Assembly: GCF_052169755.1 (NCBI RefSeq)
Contig: NZ_JBQNBV010000001.1
Location: 1 to 47,732, forward strand
DNA: 47,732 bases
From: Selenomonas sp052169755
GTDB lineage: Bacteria > Bacillota > Negativicutes > Selenomonadales > Selenomonadaceae
Reading direction: 5' to 3'
Shown piece by piece: positions 32,576 through 41,465 of this stretch. Both the position numbers and the translations under genes were made by a program. The notes beneath the pieces are model-generated. The model saw only the letters and a list, made by a program, of their open reading frames with translations, did not search any database and had not been told where the DNA came from. Every line of letters starts with the position of its first letter. Position 1 is the first letter of the stretch.

Positions 32576-32585
32576 GGCGGTTTTT
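32563..32585 (+). terminator. Possible plus-strand terminator upstream of the permease
   Basis: CGCCTT pairs with AAGGCG around a CTTGC loop, followed by GTTTTT. It overlaps the -35 region of the minus-strand rpn promoter and could stop transcripts that run antisense to rpn. Confidence 0.4.
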
Positions 32586-32593
32586 CGTTTTTA

Positions 32594-32622
32594 TTTACAG
32601 AGCAGGATACACCGTCTATAAT
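32594..32622 (+). promoter_or_regulatory. Promoter of the permease transcript
   Basis: TTTACA (32594-32599), 17-nt spacer and perfect TATAAT (32617-32622). Transcription would start about 32629. Confidence 0.6.
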
Positions 32623-32640
32623 GAAAGGAGCAATTTTATT

Positions 32641-32790
32641 ATGAAAGTCCGAGAAGTCAAGCCGAAGGCGCAGGCTGATTGGGTAACTTTCCGTAAGGTC
32701 GGCGCACTTTTGACCACGAAGGGGACGTTTGTGCGTGTAGTTTTTGAGGTGATATCATGCAAGGTCGAAAAGAAATGCAGCGCGGCTTGA
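32641..32790 (+). CDS. Small ORF overlapping the start of the permease gene
   Basis: A 49-codon frame (MKVREVKPKAQADWVTFRKV ... VEKKCSAA) starts 19 bases after the -10 box and ends 34 bases inside the permease gene in a different frame. AAAGGAG is 10 bases upstream of its ATG but partly precedes the predicted transcription start. It could be a leader peptide coupling translation to the permease, or a chance frame; there is no known relative that I can name. Confidence 0.3.
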   Translation: MKVREVKPKAQADWVTFRKVGALLTTKGTFVRVVFEVISCKVEKKCSAA

Positions 32791-34103
32791 AGAACCGTCA
32801 TCTGCAAATGATCGCACTCGGCGGCGCCATCGGCACGGGGCTGTTCTATGGCTCGGCATCGACGATCAAGCTCGCGGGGCCTGCCGTCATGCTCGCCTAT
32901 CTGACGGGCGGTGTCGTCATTTTCCTTATCATGCGTATGCTCGGCGAGATGGCGGTCGAAGAGCCTGTGTCCGGCTCGTTCAGTCATTATGCCGCGAAGT
33001 ATTGGGGGGCGTTTCCGGGCTTTTTTTCGGGCTGGAATTATTGGTTCAACTATGTTATCGTCAGCATGGCGGAGCTTTCTGTCATTGGGATTTACATGAA
33101 TTATTGGCTGCCCGATCTGCCGCAGTGGCTCTCGGCGCTCGTCACGCTCGTCGTCATCACGTCGCTGAATCTCGCCGCCGTCAGGGCGTACGGTGAGATG
33201 GAATTTTGGTTTGCGATCGTCAAGGTCGCCGCCATTGTGCTGATGATTATTCTGGGGCTGTATCTCATCTTTTCCCAACCGGCGCCGTTTCCGATGAACT
33301 TCTCCAATCTTTGGATGCACGGCGGCTTCTTCCCGAACGGCGTATGGGGCATGATGCTTTCGATCACCGTCGTCATGTTTTCTTTCGGCGGCATTGAGCT
33401 GATCGGTATCACGGCGGGGGAAGCCGCCGATCCCGACCGCTCGATTCCGTGCGCCATCAATCAGGTGATCTGGCGCATTTTGATCTTCTACGTCGGCGCT
33501 ATGGCGGTGCTTATGGCGCTTTGGCGCTGGGATGAGGTCGGCATGGAGGCAAGCCCTTTCGTGCAGATCTTCTCGAATGTCGGTATTCCCGCCGCCGCGC
33601 ACATCTTGAACTTCGTCGTATTGACCGCCGCCGTCTCCGTCTACAACTCGGCGATCTACAGCAACTCGCGTATGCTCTACGGACTGGCTGCGGGCGGCGA
33701 TGCGCCGAAGGCTCTCATGCGTCTCTCGCGTCAAGGCGTACCTGTCGTCGGCATATTGATCTCCTCGGGTGTGACGCTTCTCGCCGTACTTTTGAATTAC
33801 TTGTTCCCCGGGCGGGTGTTCATGCTCTTTCTCTCCATCGCTATGGCGTCCGTCATCATCAGCTGGGGTACGATCGTCATTACACATTGGAAATTCCGCT
33901 GTCTTTATGCGCGGGAAGGCCGCCGTGCGAAATTTCGTGCGCCGCTTTTTCCCGTTGTCAATTATATCTGCCTTGCGTTCCTCGTCATGATGTACTTCTT
34001 GATGACGCAGATTCCTGACATGCAGTTCGCCGCCTTCGTTCTGCCCGTCTGGCTCTTTGTGCTGTGGCTCGGCTATCGCAGGAGAAAGCGCGGCGATAGA
34101 TAG
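32757..34103 (+). CDS. Amino-acid permease, APC superfamily (AAT family)
   Basis: A 448-residue inner-membrane carrier with about 12 hydrophobic helices. The opening GLKNRHLQMIALGGAIGTGL is the amino-acid transporter signature that precedes helix 1, and GAIGTG is the unwound substrate-binding part. SFGGIELIGITAGEAADPDR, followed by SIPCAINQV, is a second family mark. It should bring in an amino acid with protons; substrate cannot be told, with LysP-, AroP- and ProY-like carriers all similar. GAGGTG lies 6 nt before ATG 32757. It appears to be its own transcription unit between the rpn genes and the glycan locus, with no strong terminator after it. Confidence 0.9.
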   Translation: MQGRKEMQRGLKNRHLQMIALGGAIGTGLFYGSASTIKLAGPAVMLAYLTGGVVIFLIMRMLGEMAVEEPVSGSFSHYAAKYWGAFPGFFSGWNYWFNYVIVSMAELSVIGIYMNYWLPDLPQWLSALVTLVVITSLNLAAVRAYGEMEFWFAIVKVAAIVLMIILGLYLIFSQPAPFPMNFSNLWMHGGFFPNGVWGMMLSITVVMFSFGGIELIGITAGEAADPDRSIPCAINQVIWRILIFYVGAMAVLMALWRWDEVGMEASPFVQIFSNVGIPAAAHILNFVVLTAAVSVYNSAIYSNSRMLYGLAAGGDAPKALMRLSRQGVPVVGILISSGVTLLAVLLNYLFPGRVFMLFLSIAMASVIISWGTIVITHWKFRCLYAREGRRAKFRAPLFPVVNYICLAFLVMMYFLMTQIPDMQFAAFVLPVWLFVLWLGYRRRKRGDR

Positions 34104-34109
34104 AAAAAA

Positions 34110-34139
34110 TTGGTTTTTATTATGCCTTTATGATATGAT
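34110..34139 (+). promoter_or_regulatory. Candidate promoter of the glycan locus
   Basis: TTGGTT (34110-34115), an 18-nt spacer and TATGAT (34134-34139). The leader to the first glycosyltransferase gene is about 105 nt. I see no JUMPstart/ops element. Confidence 0.4.
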
Positions 34140-34251
34140 TAAAAGAAAATGCTGAAGAGTTGGAGAAGATGAGGTGAAGCGCCATTGTTCAAGATGCTCA
34201 GTATTTGGATGATCGGGGAATCGTTTTTCAAAAATGATGGGAGAGAAGCGC

Positions 34252-37221
34252 ATGTGCCATAAGACGAGCATCATCATCTTGAGCTATAATACGTTGGAGC
34301 TTTTGCAGCTCTGCATCGCGAGTATACGCGAGTTTACGGAGGCGGGGACGTATGAGATCATCGTCGTCGAGAACGCATCGAAGGACGGCTCGATCGAGTG
34401 GCTGAAGGCGCAGACGGGGCTTACCTGTATTTACAACGAAGAGAATCAAGGCTTTCCCGGAGGCTGCAATCAAGGTCTGGAAATCGCGGCAGGGACGGAG
34501 CTTTTGCTCCTCAACAGCGATACCGTCGTCACGAAGGATTGGCTGAAGAATCTGCGCTTCGCCCTTTACAGCAGCCCGAAGGTCGGCGCTGTGAGCTGTG
34601 TGACGAACCATTGCTCGAATAATCAGCGCATCGATGTATCTTATGAAAGCATCGAAGCGATGCTCGCCTTTGCGGCAGATTACAACCGCTCGAATCCAGC
34701 CCTTTGGGAGAAGCGGACGAAGCTCGTGGGCTTTTGCTTTCTGTTCAAGCGAGAGGTGTTTGAGCGCGTGGGCTTCCTCGATGTCCGCTTCAATCCCGGC
34801 AACTATGAGGATGACGACTACTCGCTGCGCATCCTGCAGGCGGGCTATGATCTGCTTCTCTGCCGAGACACCTTTATTCATCATTACGGCGGAGCATCCT
34901 TTGAAAAGAAGCTCGCTGTACGAAATGCAGCAGAAATGAAAGAGCGCTATAATGCGGCTTTGATGAGAAATCACAAAATATTTTTTGAAAAGTGGCAGGC
35001 GCCTGAGGATTATTGGAAAATGGCGCCGGAAGAGCTGCTTCCTTATCTGCGGCGGCAAGCGCCGGAAGATGTCTCAGCCGCTTCGGCGGCGCAGACGATC
35101 GCCGTTCTTGTGCGCAGGACAAATGAGGAGCGCTATGCGCTCTGCCTGAAATCTCTCTATGCGGCAAATATCCCCGCAGGCTACGCTTTGGAGATTTTCC
35201 CGCTGTCGATAGAGCGATCTTATGCGGCGCAGGTGAATGAAGTCCTTGCCCGCACAACGGCGAAGATCAAAATCTTTATGAGTGATGACGTCTGCCTGAC
35301 CTCGCCTTTGGCGATTGAGCAGATGTTGCGAGTTTTTCAGGATGAGACTGTCGGCATGGCGGGGGTTCTCGGCAGCCGCTCGCTTCCGATGAACGGCAAT
35401 CTTTTGGATGCTCCCGATCTTAGGGGTGGCGTCTATATGCCGATGAAGGGGGATTTGGAGGAGATCCGCTTTGGCAGCGCTGCCGCCGAGAAATTTGTGG
35501 AGGACGTGCGCTTTCTCTGCCCGTCCTTTTTCGCGACGCAGTTCGATCTTGCATGGGACGAGAGTTATGAGGGGCAGTATTATGCCGTTCTCGCGCATTG
35601 TCGCGCGATGGAGGAGCGCAGCAAGAGGCTTGTTGTCCCGCTGCCGCATGAAATCTGGTGCGCCTATCAGCGCGAGAACATATCCTTTGAGGCGGACGAG
35701 AAAGATCGCCGGCGCTACTTTGCAGCCTATCATCCCTATGCGGGGGAGGCGGTCTTTGCCAAGGATCAGCTTGCTCTTTATGCGTGCGGCAAGGAGGCTG
35801 CTGTCGAAGGCTGGCAGAGCTTTTCTCATCCCGAGGGAATCGCCGTCGGCGCTCGGACGAAGTTTCATGAGACGGTGTTGTGCCGGCTGCTGGCAGATAA
35901 TTTCGTGGGCGAGCCGTGCATCTTTGTCGGCGACGACTGCACGATAGACGCATGTTCTACGCTTACGGCATACAATCGCATTGTGCTGGAAAATCTCGTG
36001 ACCGTGGGTGCGAATGTTCATATCAGGGACTATGGCTATGTGGAGGAGGATCTCGGACTCGCCGTGCAAGACCGCATGCTCCTTGGGCATGGGCGCGGCG
36101 TCCATATCGGCTGTGCGGCAGAGATCGGAGCGAATGTCGTCATCGAGGGCGCTGTGCAGATCGGCTGCGGCGCACGCGTCCGCGCGGGAAGCGTGGTGAA
36201 GATCGACATCCCCGCCTACTGCATCGCCGAGGGCAATCCCGCACACGTCGTCAAGGCCTTTTCCTCGCGCGAGGGGAAGTGGCTTGCAACGCCCGACGCG
36301 GCGGCGCTTGCGGAAGTCTTGGCTGAGCGCGAAAAGACGGGGCCGCTTCTGACCTATGCCTTCATCACATACAACCGCAGCCAATATTTGAGAAAGTCTC
36401 TCAGGAGCGTGCTGCAGCAGGCGGCGGACGATCCGCTCGTCGAAGTTCTCGTCTCCGATAATGCCTCGACGGACGAGACGCGGGCTCTCGTAGAGGAACA
36501 GCAAAAGCGGTACAAGAACCTGCGCTATCACTGCAATGAGAAGAATGTCGGCGCGGAGGGCAACATCCATAAGGCGATTGAGAGAAGCCGCGGCGAGTAC
36601 GTCATCGTCGCGGGAGATGACGACTATCTTCTCAATGGTGCGCTTCGTGTCATCTTGGATCATATTCGGAAATATCGGGGAGCGGCGATTTTCCATCTGC
36701 GCAGGGAAGATGTGCCGCGCCGCGTGTATGAGGATGCGGGAATCGTCCCGTATATTGCCTATGTCGGCTATCACATGACGTGGATCGGCGGCATTGCTTT
36801 TCGGCGCGAGCTGTATTCGCTCATTGACGAGCCGCAAAGGTATGATGCTACGCGCTTGCCGCAGGTATATCTGCAGATGGAGATGCTGAAGAAGAATCCG
36901 AAGTTCGTCATCCTCTATGGCATGTTTCTGGCGGAGGGAACGGGCGAGTGCATACCTTCGGGCTTCAATTTCGCTGAAGTTTTTGTCAAGAACTACCTCG
37001 ATATTTTGCAGGAAATTCCTGAAATTCCAGCGTATTTGCTGTCCGACGAAAAGAAGCGCCTGATGGACGAGCTGGTTTACGATTGTTTGGAGAGGATCGT
37101 GCGATATCAGCATGATTTATCGCTGGACGGAATCTTTGACATCGTGCGCGACTATTACGGTGAGGAGCCGTACTACGAAGAAGTCGTAGCGAAGATGAAG
37201 GAGATCTTGCAGGGAGTGTGA
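34252..37221 (+). CDS. Four-module glycosyltransferase: GT2, GT-like, left-handed helix, GT2
   Basis: A 989-residue cytoplasmic protein. Module A (about 1-275) is a GT2 glycosyltransferase (TSIIILSYNTLELLQLC, VVENASKDGS, GFPGGCNQGL, LLLNSDTVVT, YEDDDYSLRI). Module B (about 280-530) is another transferase-like fold (KIKIFMSDDVCLTSP, GVLGSRSLPMNGNLLD). Module C (about 533-673) is a left-handed beta-helix with hexapeptide repeats ending YCIAEGNPAHVVKAFSS, as in sugar O-acetyltransferases. Module D (about 698-989) is a second GT2 (TYAFITYNRSQYL, VLVSDNASTDETR, YVIVAGDDDYLL). It likely adds two or more sugars to a surface glycan. ATG 34252 after GGGAGAG matches the start of its relative at 41455. 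Module order differs from that of the related genes downstream. Confidence 0.85.
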   Translation: MCHKTSIIILSYNTLELLQLCIASIREFTEAGTYEIIVVENASKDGSIEWLKAQTGLTCIYNEENQGFPGGCNQGLEIAAGTELLLLNSDTVVTKDWLKNLRFALYSSPKVGAVSCVTNHCSNNQRIDVSYESIEAMLAFAADYNRSNPALWEKRTKLVGFCFLFKREVFERVGFLDVRFNPGNYEDDDYSLRILQAGYDLLLCRDTFIHHYGGASFEKKLAVRNAAEMKERYNAALMRNHKIFFEKWQAPEDYWKMAPEELLPYLRRQAPEDVSAASAAQTIAVLVRRTNEERYALCLKSLYAANIPAGYALEIFPLSIERSYAAQVNEVLARTTAKIKIFMSDDVCLTSPLAIEQMLRVFQDETVGMAGVLGSRSLPMNGNLLDAPDLRGGVYMPMKGDLEEIRFGSAAAEKFVEDVRFLCPSFFATQFDLAWDESYEGQYYAVLAHCRAMEERSKRLVVPLPHEIWCAYQRENISFEADEKDRRRYFAAYHPYAGEAVFAKDQLALYACGKEAAVEGWQSFSHPEGIAVGARTKFHETVLCRLLADNFVGEPCIFVGDDCTIDACSTLTAYNRIVLENLVTVGANVHIRDYGYVEEDLGLAVQDRMLLGHGRGVHIGCAAEIGANVVIEGAVQIGCGARVRAGSVVKIDIPAYCIAEGNPAHVVKAFSSREGKWLATPDAAALAEVLAEREKTGPLLTYAFITYNRSQYLRKSLRSVLQQAADDPLVEVLVSDNASTDETRALVEEQQKRYKNLRYHCNEKNVGAEGNIHKAIERSRGEYVIVAGDDDYLLNGALRVILDHIRKYRGAAIFHLRREDVPRRVYEDAGIVPYIAYVGYHMTWIGGIAFRRELYSLIDEPQRYDATRLPQVYLQMEMLKKNPKFVILYGMFLAEGTGECIPSGFNFAEVFVKNYLDILQEIPEIPAYLLSDEKKRLMDELVYDCLERIVRYQHDLSLDGIFDIVRDYYGEEPYYEEVVAKMKEILQGV

Positions 37222-37270
37222 GATCTAGGAGGTCAAGCGGACGCAGAAAAGAAAGATGCGGTGAACAAAA

Positions 37271-39187
37271 TTGATAAAGAGACTCAGTATGACAGCGTTT
37301 GCTCTTGTGGAGCAAAATATCTTCGAGGATGAGGAGAAGACGAAAAGGCTTGCTACATTGGGAAGGCGTTCGTACCTGGTGGATGGCAGCATGGAATATG
37401 GAAATCGTGACTGCCACGTTCTGATCGGTAGATATTGCGCTTTGGGACATCGGCTTGTTTTCGAGATGGGACTTAATCATGACTACCATTGTGTCACGAC
37501 GTATCCTTTTGAAGATGTGCTGCAAATCGATGAGGACACTTTGAATCATGCCAAGGGGGTCAATCGCAATCAGATCGTCATCGGCAACGATGTTTGGATT
37601 GGCTGCGATGTGATGCTGATGGGCGGCGTGCGTATCGGCAACGGTGCCGTCATTGGAGCGGGGGCTGTCGTGGCGAAGGATGTGCCGCCCTACGCCGTCG
37701 TCGTGGGGAATCCGGCGCGCGTCATCAAGTATCGATTTCCGCAGGAAATCATCGACAAGCTGCAGAAGATCAAGTGGTGGAACTGGCCCGATGAAAAAAT
37801 CTTGTCCTTGCTGTCGGAACTAAAGGATGTGCGCCGCTTTGTCGATAAGTTTACCGAGGGTGTGCAAGAGGAGACCCGAGATGCGGAATTGACGGCCTCG
37901 CTGAAGGAACTGCAGGCACAAGGATATGCGATTTACTATTGCATCGCTGACGTTGATATGCCGGAGCGGGTCTGGCAAAGGGTGTTTGAGAATTATTTGA
38001 AGGCCTATCGTTATGAGGATAAGACAGCCTTGCTGTTCGGCGTACGGGAAGGACAGGAGACAACGGCTGCGCTATCGTACATGCAGGAGACGTTGGAAGC
38101 GGCGGGAGATGAGGCGCCGCTCGTTCTGACACATTCGTTGGAAGAGAGACTTTCTGTCCCGGTGCTGCGGCAGGTAGATTGTCTCATCACGACGAAGGCA
38201 GGGATCTCTTCTGAGGCCGTCGATCATGCAGGCGATGCGGGGATTCGGATCGCCTACGGTATGGACGAGCAGGAGATGGTCTTCCATCCTAGAAAACTGT
38301 TGACGATTGCTTTCATCACCTACAACCGCAGACAGTATCTTGCAGAATCACTGCCGCGCGTACTGGCTCAGGTCGGGAATCTTGCGCAAGTCGAAGTTCT
38401 CGTCTCGGACAACGCTTCGACCGATGACACACGAGCATTCGTTCAAGAGATGCAGAAGATGTACAAGGAGCTTCGCTATCACTGCAACGAGAAGAATGTC
38501 GGTGTGGAAGGAAACATCCATCGAGCTATGCAGGCGAGTCGCGGCGAATATGTTCTCATCGCGGGCGATGACGATTATTTCTGTGACGGCGCGTTGCATG
38601 TCCTGCTCGATACGATCAGAAAGAATCGCGGGGATGCACTTTTCTATATGGCGCAGAATCCGACGCCGATGCATGTGCACCGTGGTGCGGGCGCTTTGGG
38701 ATACATCGCCAGGCTCAATTACGCCATGACGTGGCTGACTGCTGTCGTCATGCGGCGAGACCTTTATCTTGGCATAGAAGAACCGCAGAAGTATGATGAT
38801 ACGCGTATGCCGCAGGTGTACCTCCAGTTGGAGATGCTCAAACAGAAGGCAGAGTTCACGATCATCGAGGGGCATTTTTTTGCTGAAGGGACGGGAAACC
38901 ACGAACCTGCCGGCTACAACTTCGCCGAGGTATTCATCAAGAACTACCTCGACATCCTGACGGCATGTGTCGATATTCCGCCTGAGCAGATGACGAGGGA
39001 GAAGAAGCGGCTGATGGAGCAGATGATTTTTCCTTGGTGTGAGAAAATCAAGAAGGAAAGACTCGACCTCTCGTTGGCAGGAATCTTCGAAATCGTGCGC
39101 GATTATTATGGGAACGAACCGTACTATGCACAGGTCGTTTCCATCTTGAAAGACCGGGTGTTGAAATCGTCCGACCGTGAAGATTAG
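37271..39187 (+). CDS. CatB-like acetyltransferase fused to a GT2 glycosyltransferase
   Basis: A 638-residue protein. The first 160 residues are a hexapeptide-repeat O-acetyltransferase of the CatB/Vat type (NRDCHVLIGRYCALGHRLVF, VIGNDVWIGCDVMLMGGVRI, VAKDVPPYAVVVGNPARVIK). The middle (about 200-340) resembles the second domain of GT-B or DUF-type transferases (YAIYYCIADVDMPERVWQRV, DCLITTKAGISSEA). From about 342 it is a GT2 closely related to module D of the preceding gene (TIAFITYNRRQYLAESL, VLVSDNASTDDTR, GDDDYFC). It should transfer a sugar and acetylate one. The start is TTG 37271 with GCGGTGA 6 nt upstream; ATG 37289 is the alternative. Confidence 0.8.
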   Translation: MIKRLSMTAFALVEQNIFEDEEKTKRLATLGRRSYLVDGSMEYGNRDCHVLIGRYCALGHRLVFEMGLNHDYHCVTTYPFEDVLQIDEDTLNHAKGVNRNQIVIGNDVWIGCDVMLMGGVRIGNGAVIGAGAVVAKDVPPYAVVVGNPARVIKYRFPQEIIDKLQKIKWWNWPDEKILSLLSELKDVRRFVDKFTEGVQEETRDAELTASLKELQAQGYAIYYCIADVDMPERVWQRVFENYLKAYRYEDKTALLFGVREGQETTAALSYMQETLEAAGDEAPLVLTHSLEERLSVPVLRQVDCLITTKAGISSEAVDHAGDAGIRIAYGMDEQEMVFHPRKLLTIAFITYNRRQYLAESLPRVLAQVGNLAQVEVLVSDNASTDDTRAFVQEMQKMYKELRYHCNEKNVGVEGNIHRAMQASRGEYVLIAGDDDYFCDGALHVLLDTIRKNRGDALFYMAQNPTPMHVHRGAGALGYIARLNYAMTWLTAVVMRRDLYLGIEEPQKYDDTRMPQVYLQLEMLKQKAEFTIIEGHFFAEGTGNHEPAGYNFAEVFIKNYLDILTACVDIPPEQMTREKKRLMEQMIFPWCEKIKKERLDLSLAGIFEIVRDYYGNEPYYAQVVSILKDRVLKSSDRED

Positions 39188-39299
39188 CGGATGGGGGAAT
39201 CGCCTGCGCTTCTGTGACAGAGAAGTTGGAAATAGCGGAAGCCTTGGCGATGTCTCCGCAGATCATCCCTGACGTGATGTATGAGAAAGGATTTCTTCC

Positions 39300-41465
39300 A
39301 TGAATGGAAAGAAGATTGCCGTCCTTGTGCGCAAAAGTCATCCGGCAAAGTACGCGCAATGCATAGCCGCCCTGCAGAAAATGAAATGGCCGCAAGATCA
39401 TGTGGCAGAGGTCTTCACGCTCTCTGCGGGAGAACCGTATGCAAAACAGGTGAATGCTGTCTTGAAGGAAACAGACGCCAGGGTCAAGATTTATATCGAC
39501 GACGATCTGCGTCTTGTGTTTCCACAGGCGGTCGAAGAAATCCTGACGATCTTTCAAGACGGAAGCATCGGCATGGTCGGCTTCCTCGGCAGCCGGTCGC
39601 TTCCTGTGAGCGGAAATCTCATGGAATCGCCGTATGTATGCGGCGCCGTGTATGTTCCGTCAGAGAAGGGACTTCAGGAAGCTTGGTTCGGCAGTGGTGC
39701 GGTTGGGGAATGTCAGGATGTTCGCTTCCTTGCGCCTTCATTTTTTGCGACGCAGGGCGACTTTTCGTGGGATGAGGCTTACAAGAATCAATATTATGCC
39801 GTGCTCGCATATAGCAGGCGCTTTGAGCAGCAGGAGAAGCGCATCGTTGTGCCGACCGTAGAGAAGCCGTGGTGCGCTTACCGGGGGCGACACATTTCCT
39901 TCGATGCTGACGAGGGGGATCGCAAGAGGTTCTTTGCCGTGCATCATGCTTATTTGACGGATGATGTGTCGCCTGACAGGCAGATGCTCTACGCGTGCGG
40001 CGAGGATTCTGCCGTCGAAGGCTGGCAGAACTTTTGCCTGCCGGAGGCGATCTCCATCGGTGCGCACACGAAAATTCACGAGAAGGCGCTGTGCCGCGTG
40101 GCGCAGGCGGAGTTTGCAGGTGTCCCACGCATCGTCATCGGAGATGCATGTGCGGTGGATGCGTACAGCACGTTGACGGCGGCTTCCGGCATCGTGCTCG
40201 AAAACTTTGTGACGCTGGCACCGAATGTGCATCTCGTGGATTTCGTGCAGCGAGGCGGGGCTGTCGGCCTTGCCGTGCGCAGCCGCAGCAGCGTCTCGGA
40301 GGTGCGCGGCATACGCATCGGCTATGGGACGCGTCTGGAGGAGAATGTCGTCGTTCGAGGTGCCGTGCAGATCGGACGCGGCTGCATCGTGCGGGCGGGT
40401 TCCGTCGTTCGGATCGACATCCCCGATTACTGCGTGGCGGAAGGGAATCCCGCGCACGTCGTGCAGGCATTTTCTTCGAAAGAAGGACGTTGGCTTCCGG
40501 TAAATTGTGTTGAGGATCTGGCGGCTCTTTTGGCTGAACGGGAAAAGACGCCGCCGATGCTGACGTACGCCATCATCACGTATAATCGCAGTCGCTTCCT
40601 CGCCAAATCGCTAGAGAGCGTCCTGCAGCAGGCGGGCAATGATGCTCTGGTCGAGGTGCTCGTCTCGGACAATGCTTCTACAGATGATACGCGGAGTTTA
40701 GTGGAGGGGTTGCAGAAGAGATACCGGAATCTGCGCTATCATTGCAATGAGCAGAATATCGGCGCGGAGGGGAATGTTCATGTCGCCATGCGCGAGAGCC
40801 GGGGAGAATATGTCATCGTGGCGGGGGACGACGATTACCTGGTGGATGGCACGCTGTATTCGTTGATAGATCTCATGTATCAGTATCGCGGCTATGCGCT
40901 CTTCTACCGCGTATGGTCGGACGATCCTTCGGTCAAGAAGGTCTATACGGGGAGCGGCTGCCTGAACTACCTAGCGCTCCTTCGCTGCGGCATCACATGG
41001 CTGAGCACTATCGCCATGCGGCGCGAATTGTACGATGCCATCGAAGAGCCGCACAAATATGATGCAACGCGCCTGCCGCAGGTGTATCTGCAGATGGAGA
41101 TCTTGAAGCAGAAGCCGGAATTCGCCATTCTCGAAGAGGATGTATTCACGGCGGAAACTGGAGATCATTTTACGACGGGATTCGATGTTGCAGAGGTTTT
41201 CATACAGAATTATCTGCATATCCTGCAGGAGACAGCAGATCCGTCCCCCGAGCAGATGACTCTGGAGAAAAAGACGGTCATGGAGCGTGTCATCTATCCG
41301 TGGTGTTGGAAGATCAAAGCGGGATATTCCACGCTGTCTTTGGAAAAGCTGTTCGACATCGTAGAGAGATATTATAGAGACGAGGCGTTCTACCCGGAAA
41401 TCCTTGCAAAACTCAAGGAAATCTTGGGCGGGAATCCGTCGGGAAGGGGAAGTCATGCGTCATAA
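39300..41465 (+). CDS. Three-module glycosyltransferase: GT-like, left-handed helix, GT2
   Basis: A 721-residue protein related along its whole length to modules B, C and D of the 989-residue protein but without module A. It has a transferase-like domain (about 1-235: KIAVLVRKSH, RVKIYIDDDLRLVFP, GFLGSRSLPVSGNLM), a left-handed helix (about 245-390, ending YCVAEGNPAHVVQAFSS) and a GT2 (about 420-721: TYAIITYNRSRFL, VLVSDNASTDDTR, GDDDYLVDG). GAAAGGA lies about 10 bases before ATG 39300. It overlaps the next gene by 11 bases, and that gene encodes a free-standing module A. Confidence 0.82.
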   Translation: MNGKKIAVLVRKSHPAKYAQCIAALQKMKWPQDHVAEVFTLSAGEPYAKQVNAVLKETDARVKIYIDDDLRLVFPQAVEEILTIFQDGSIGMVGFLGSRSLPVSGNLMESPYVCGAVYVPSEKGLQEAWFGSGAVGECQDVRFLAPSFFATQGDFSWDEAYKNQYYAVLAYSRRFEQQEKRIVVPTVEKPWCAYRGRHISFDADEGDRKRFFAVHHAYLTDDVSPDRQMLYACGEDSAVEGWQNFCLPEAISIGAHTKIHEKALCRVAQAEFAGVPRIVIGDACAVDAYSTLTAASGIVLENFVTLAPNVHLVDFVQRGGAVGLAVRSRSSVSEVRGIRIGYGTRLEENVVVRGAVQIGRGCIVRAGSVVRIDIPDYCVAEGNPAHVVQAFSSKEGRWLPVNCVEDLAALLAEREKTPPMLTYAIITYNRSRFLAKSLESVLQQAGNDALVEVLVSDNASTDDTRSLVEGLQKRYRNLRYHCNEQNIGAEGNVHVAMRESRGEYVIVAGDDDYLVDGTLYSLIDLMYQYRGYALFYRVWSDDPSVKKVYTGSGCLNYLALLRCGITWLSTIAMRRELYDAIEEPHKYDATRLPQVYLQMEILKQKPEFAILEEDVFTAETGDHFTTGFDVAEVFIQNYLHILQETADPSPEQMTLEKKTVMERVIYPWCWKIKAGYSTLSLEKLFDIVERYYRDEAFYPEILAKLKEILGGNPSGRGSHAS

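Noticed and set aside
35074..37113. 679-codon open frame opposite the modular glycosyltransferase
   Set aside because: Antisense shadow; the plus strand has clear GT2 and hexapeptide motifs.
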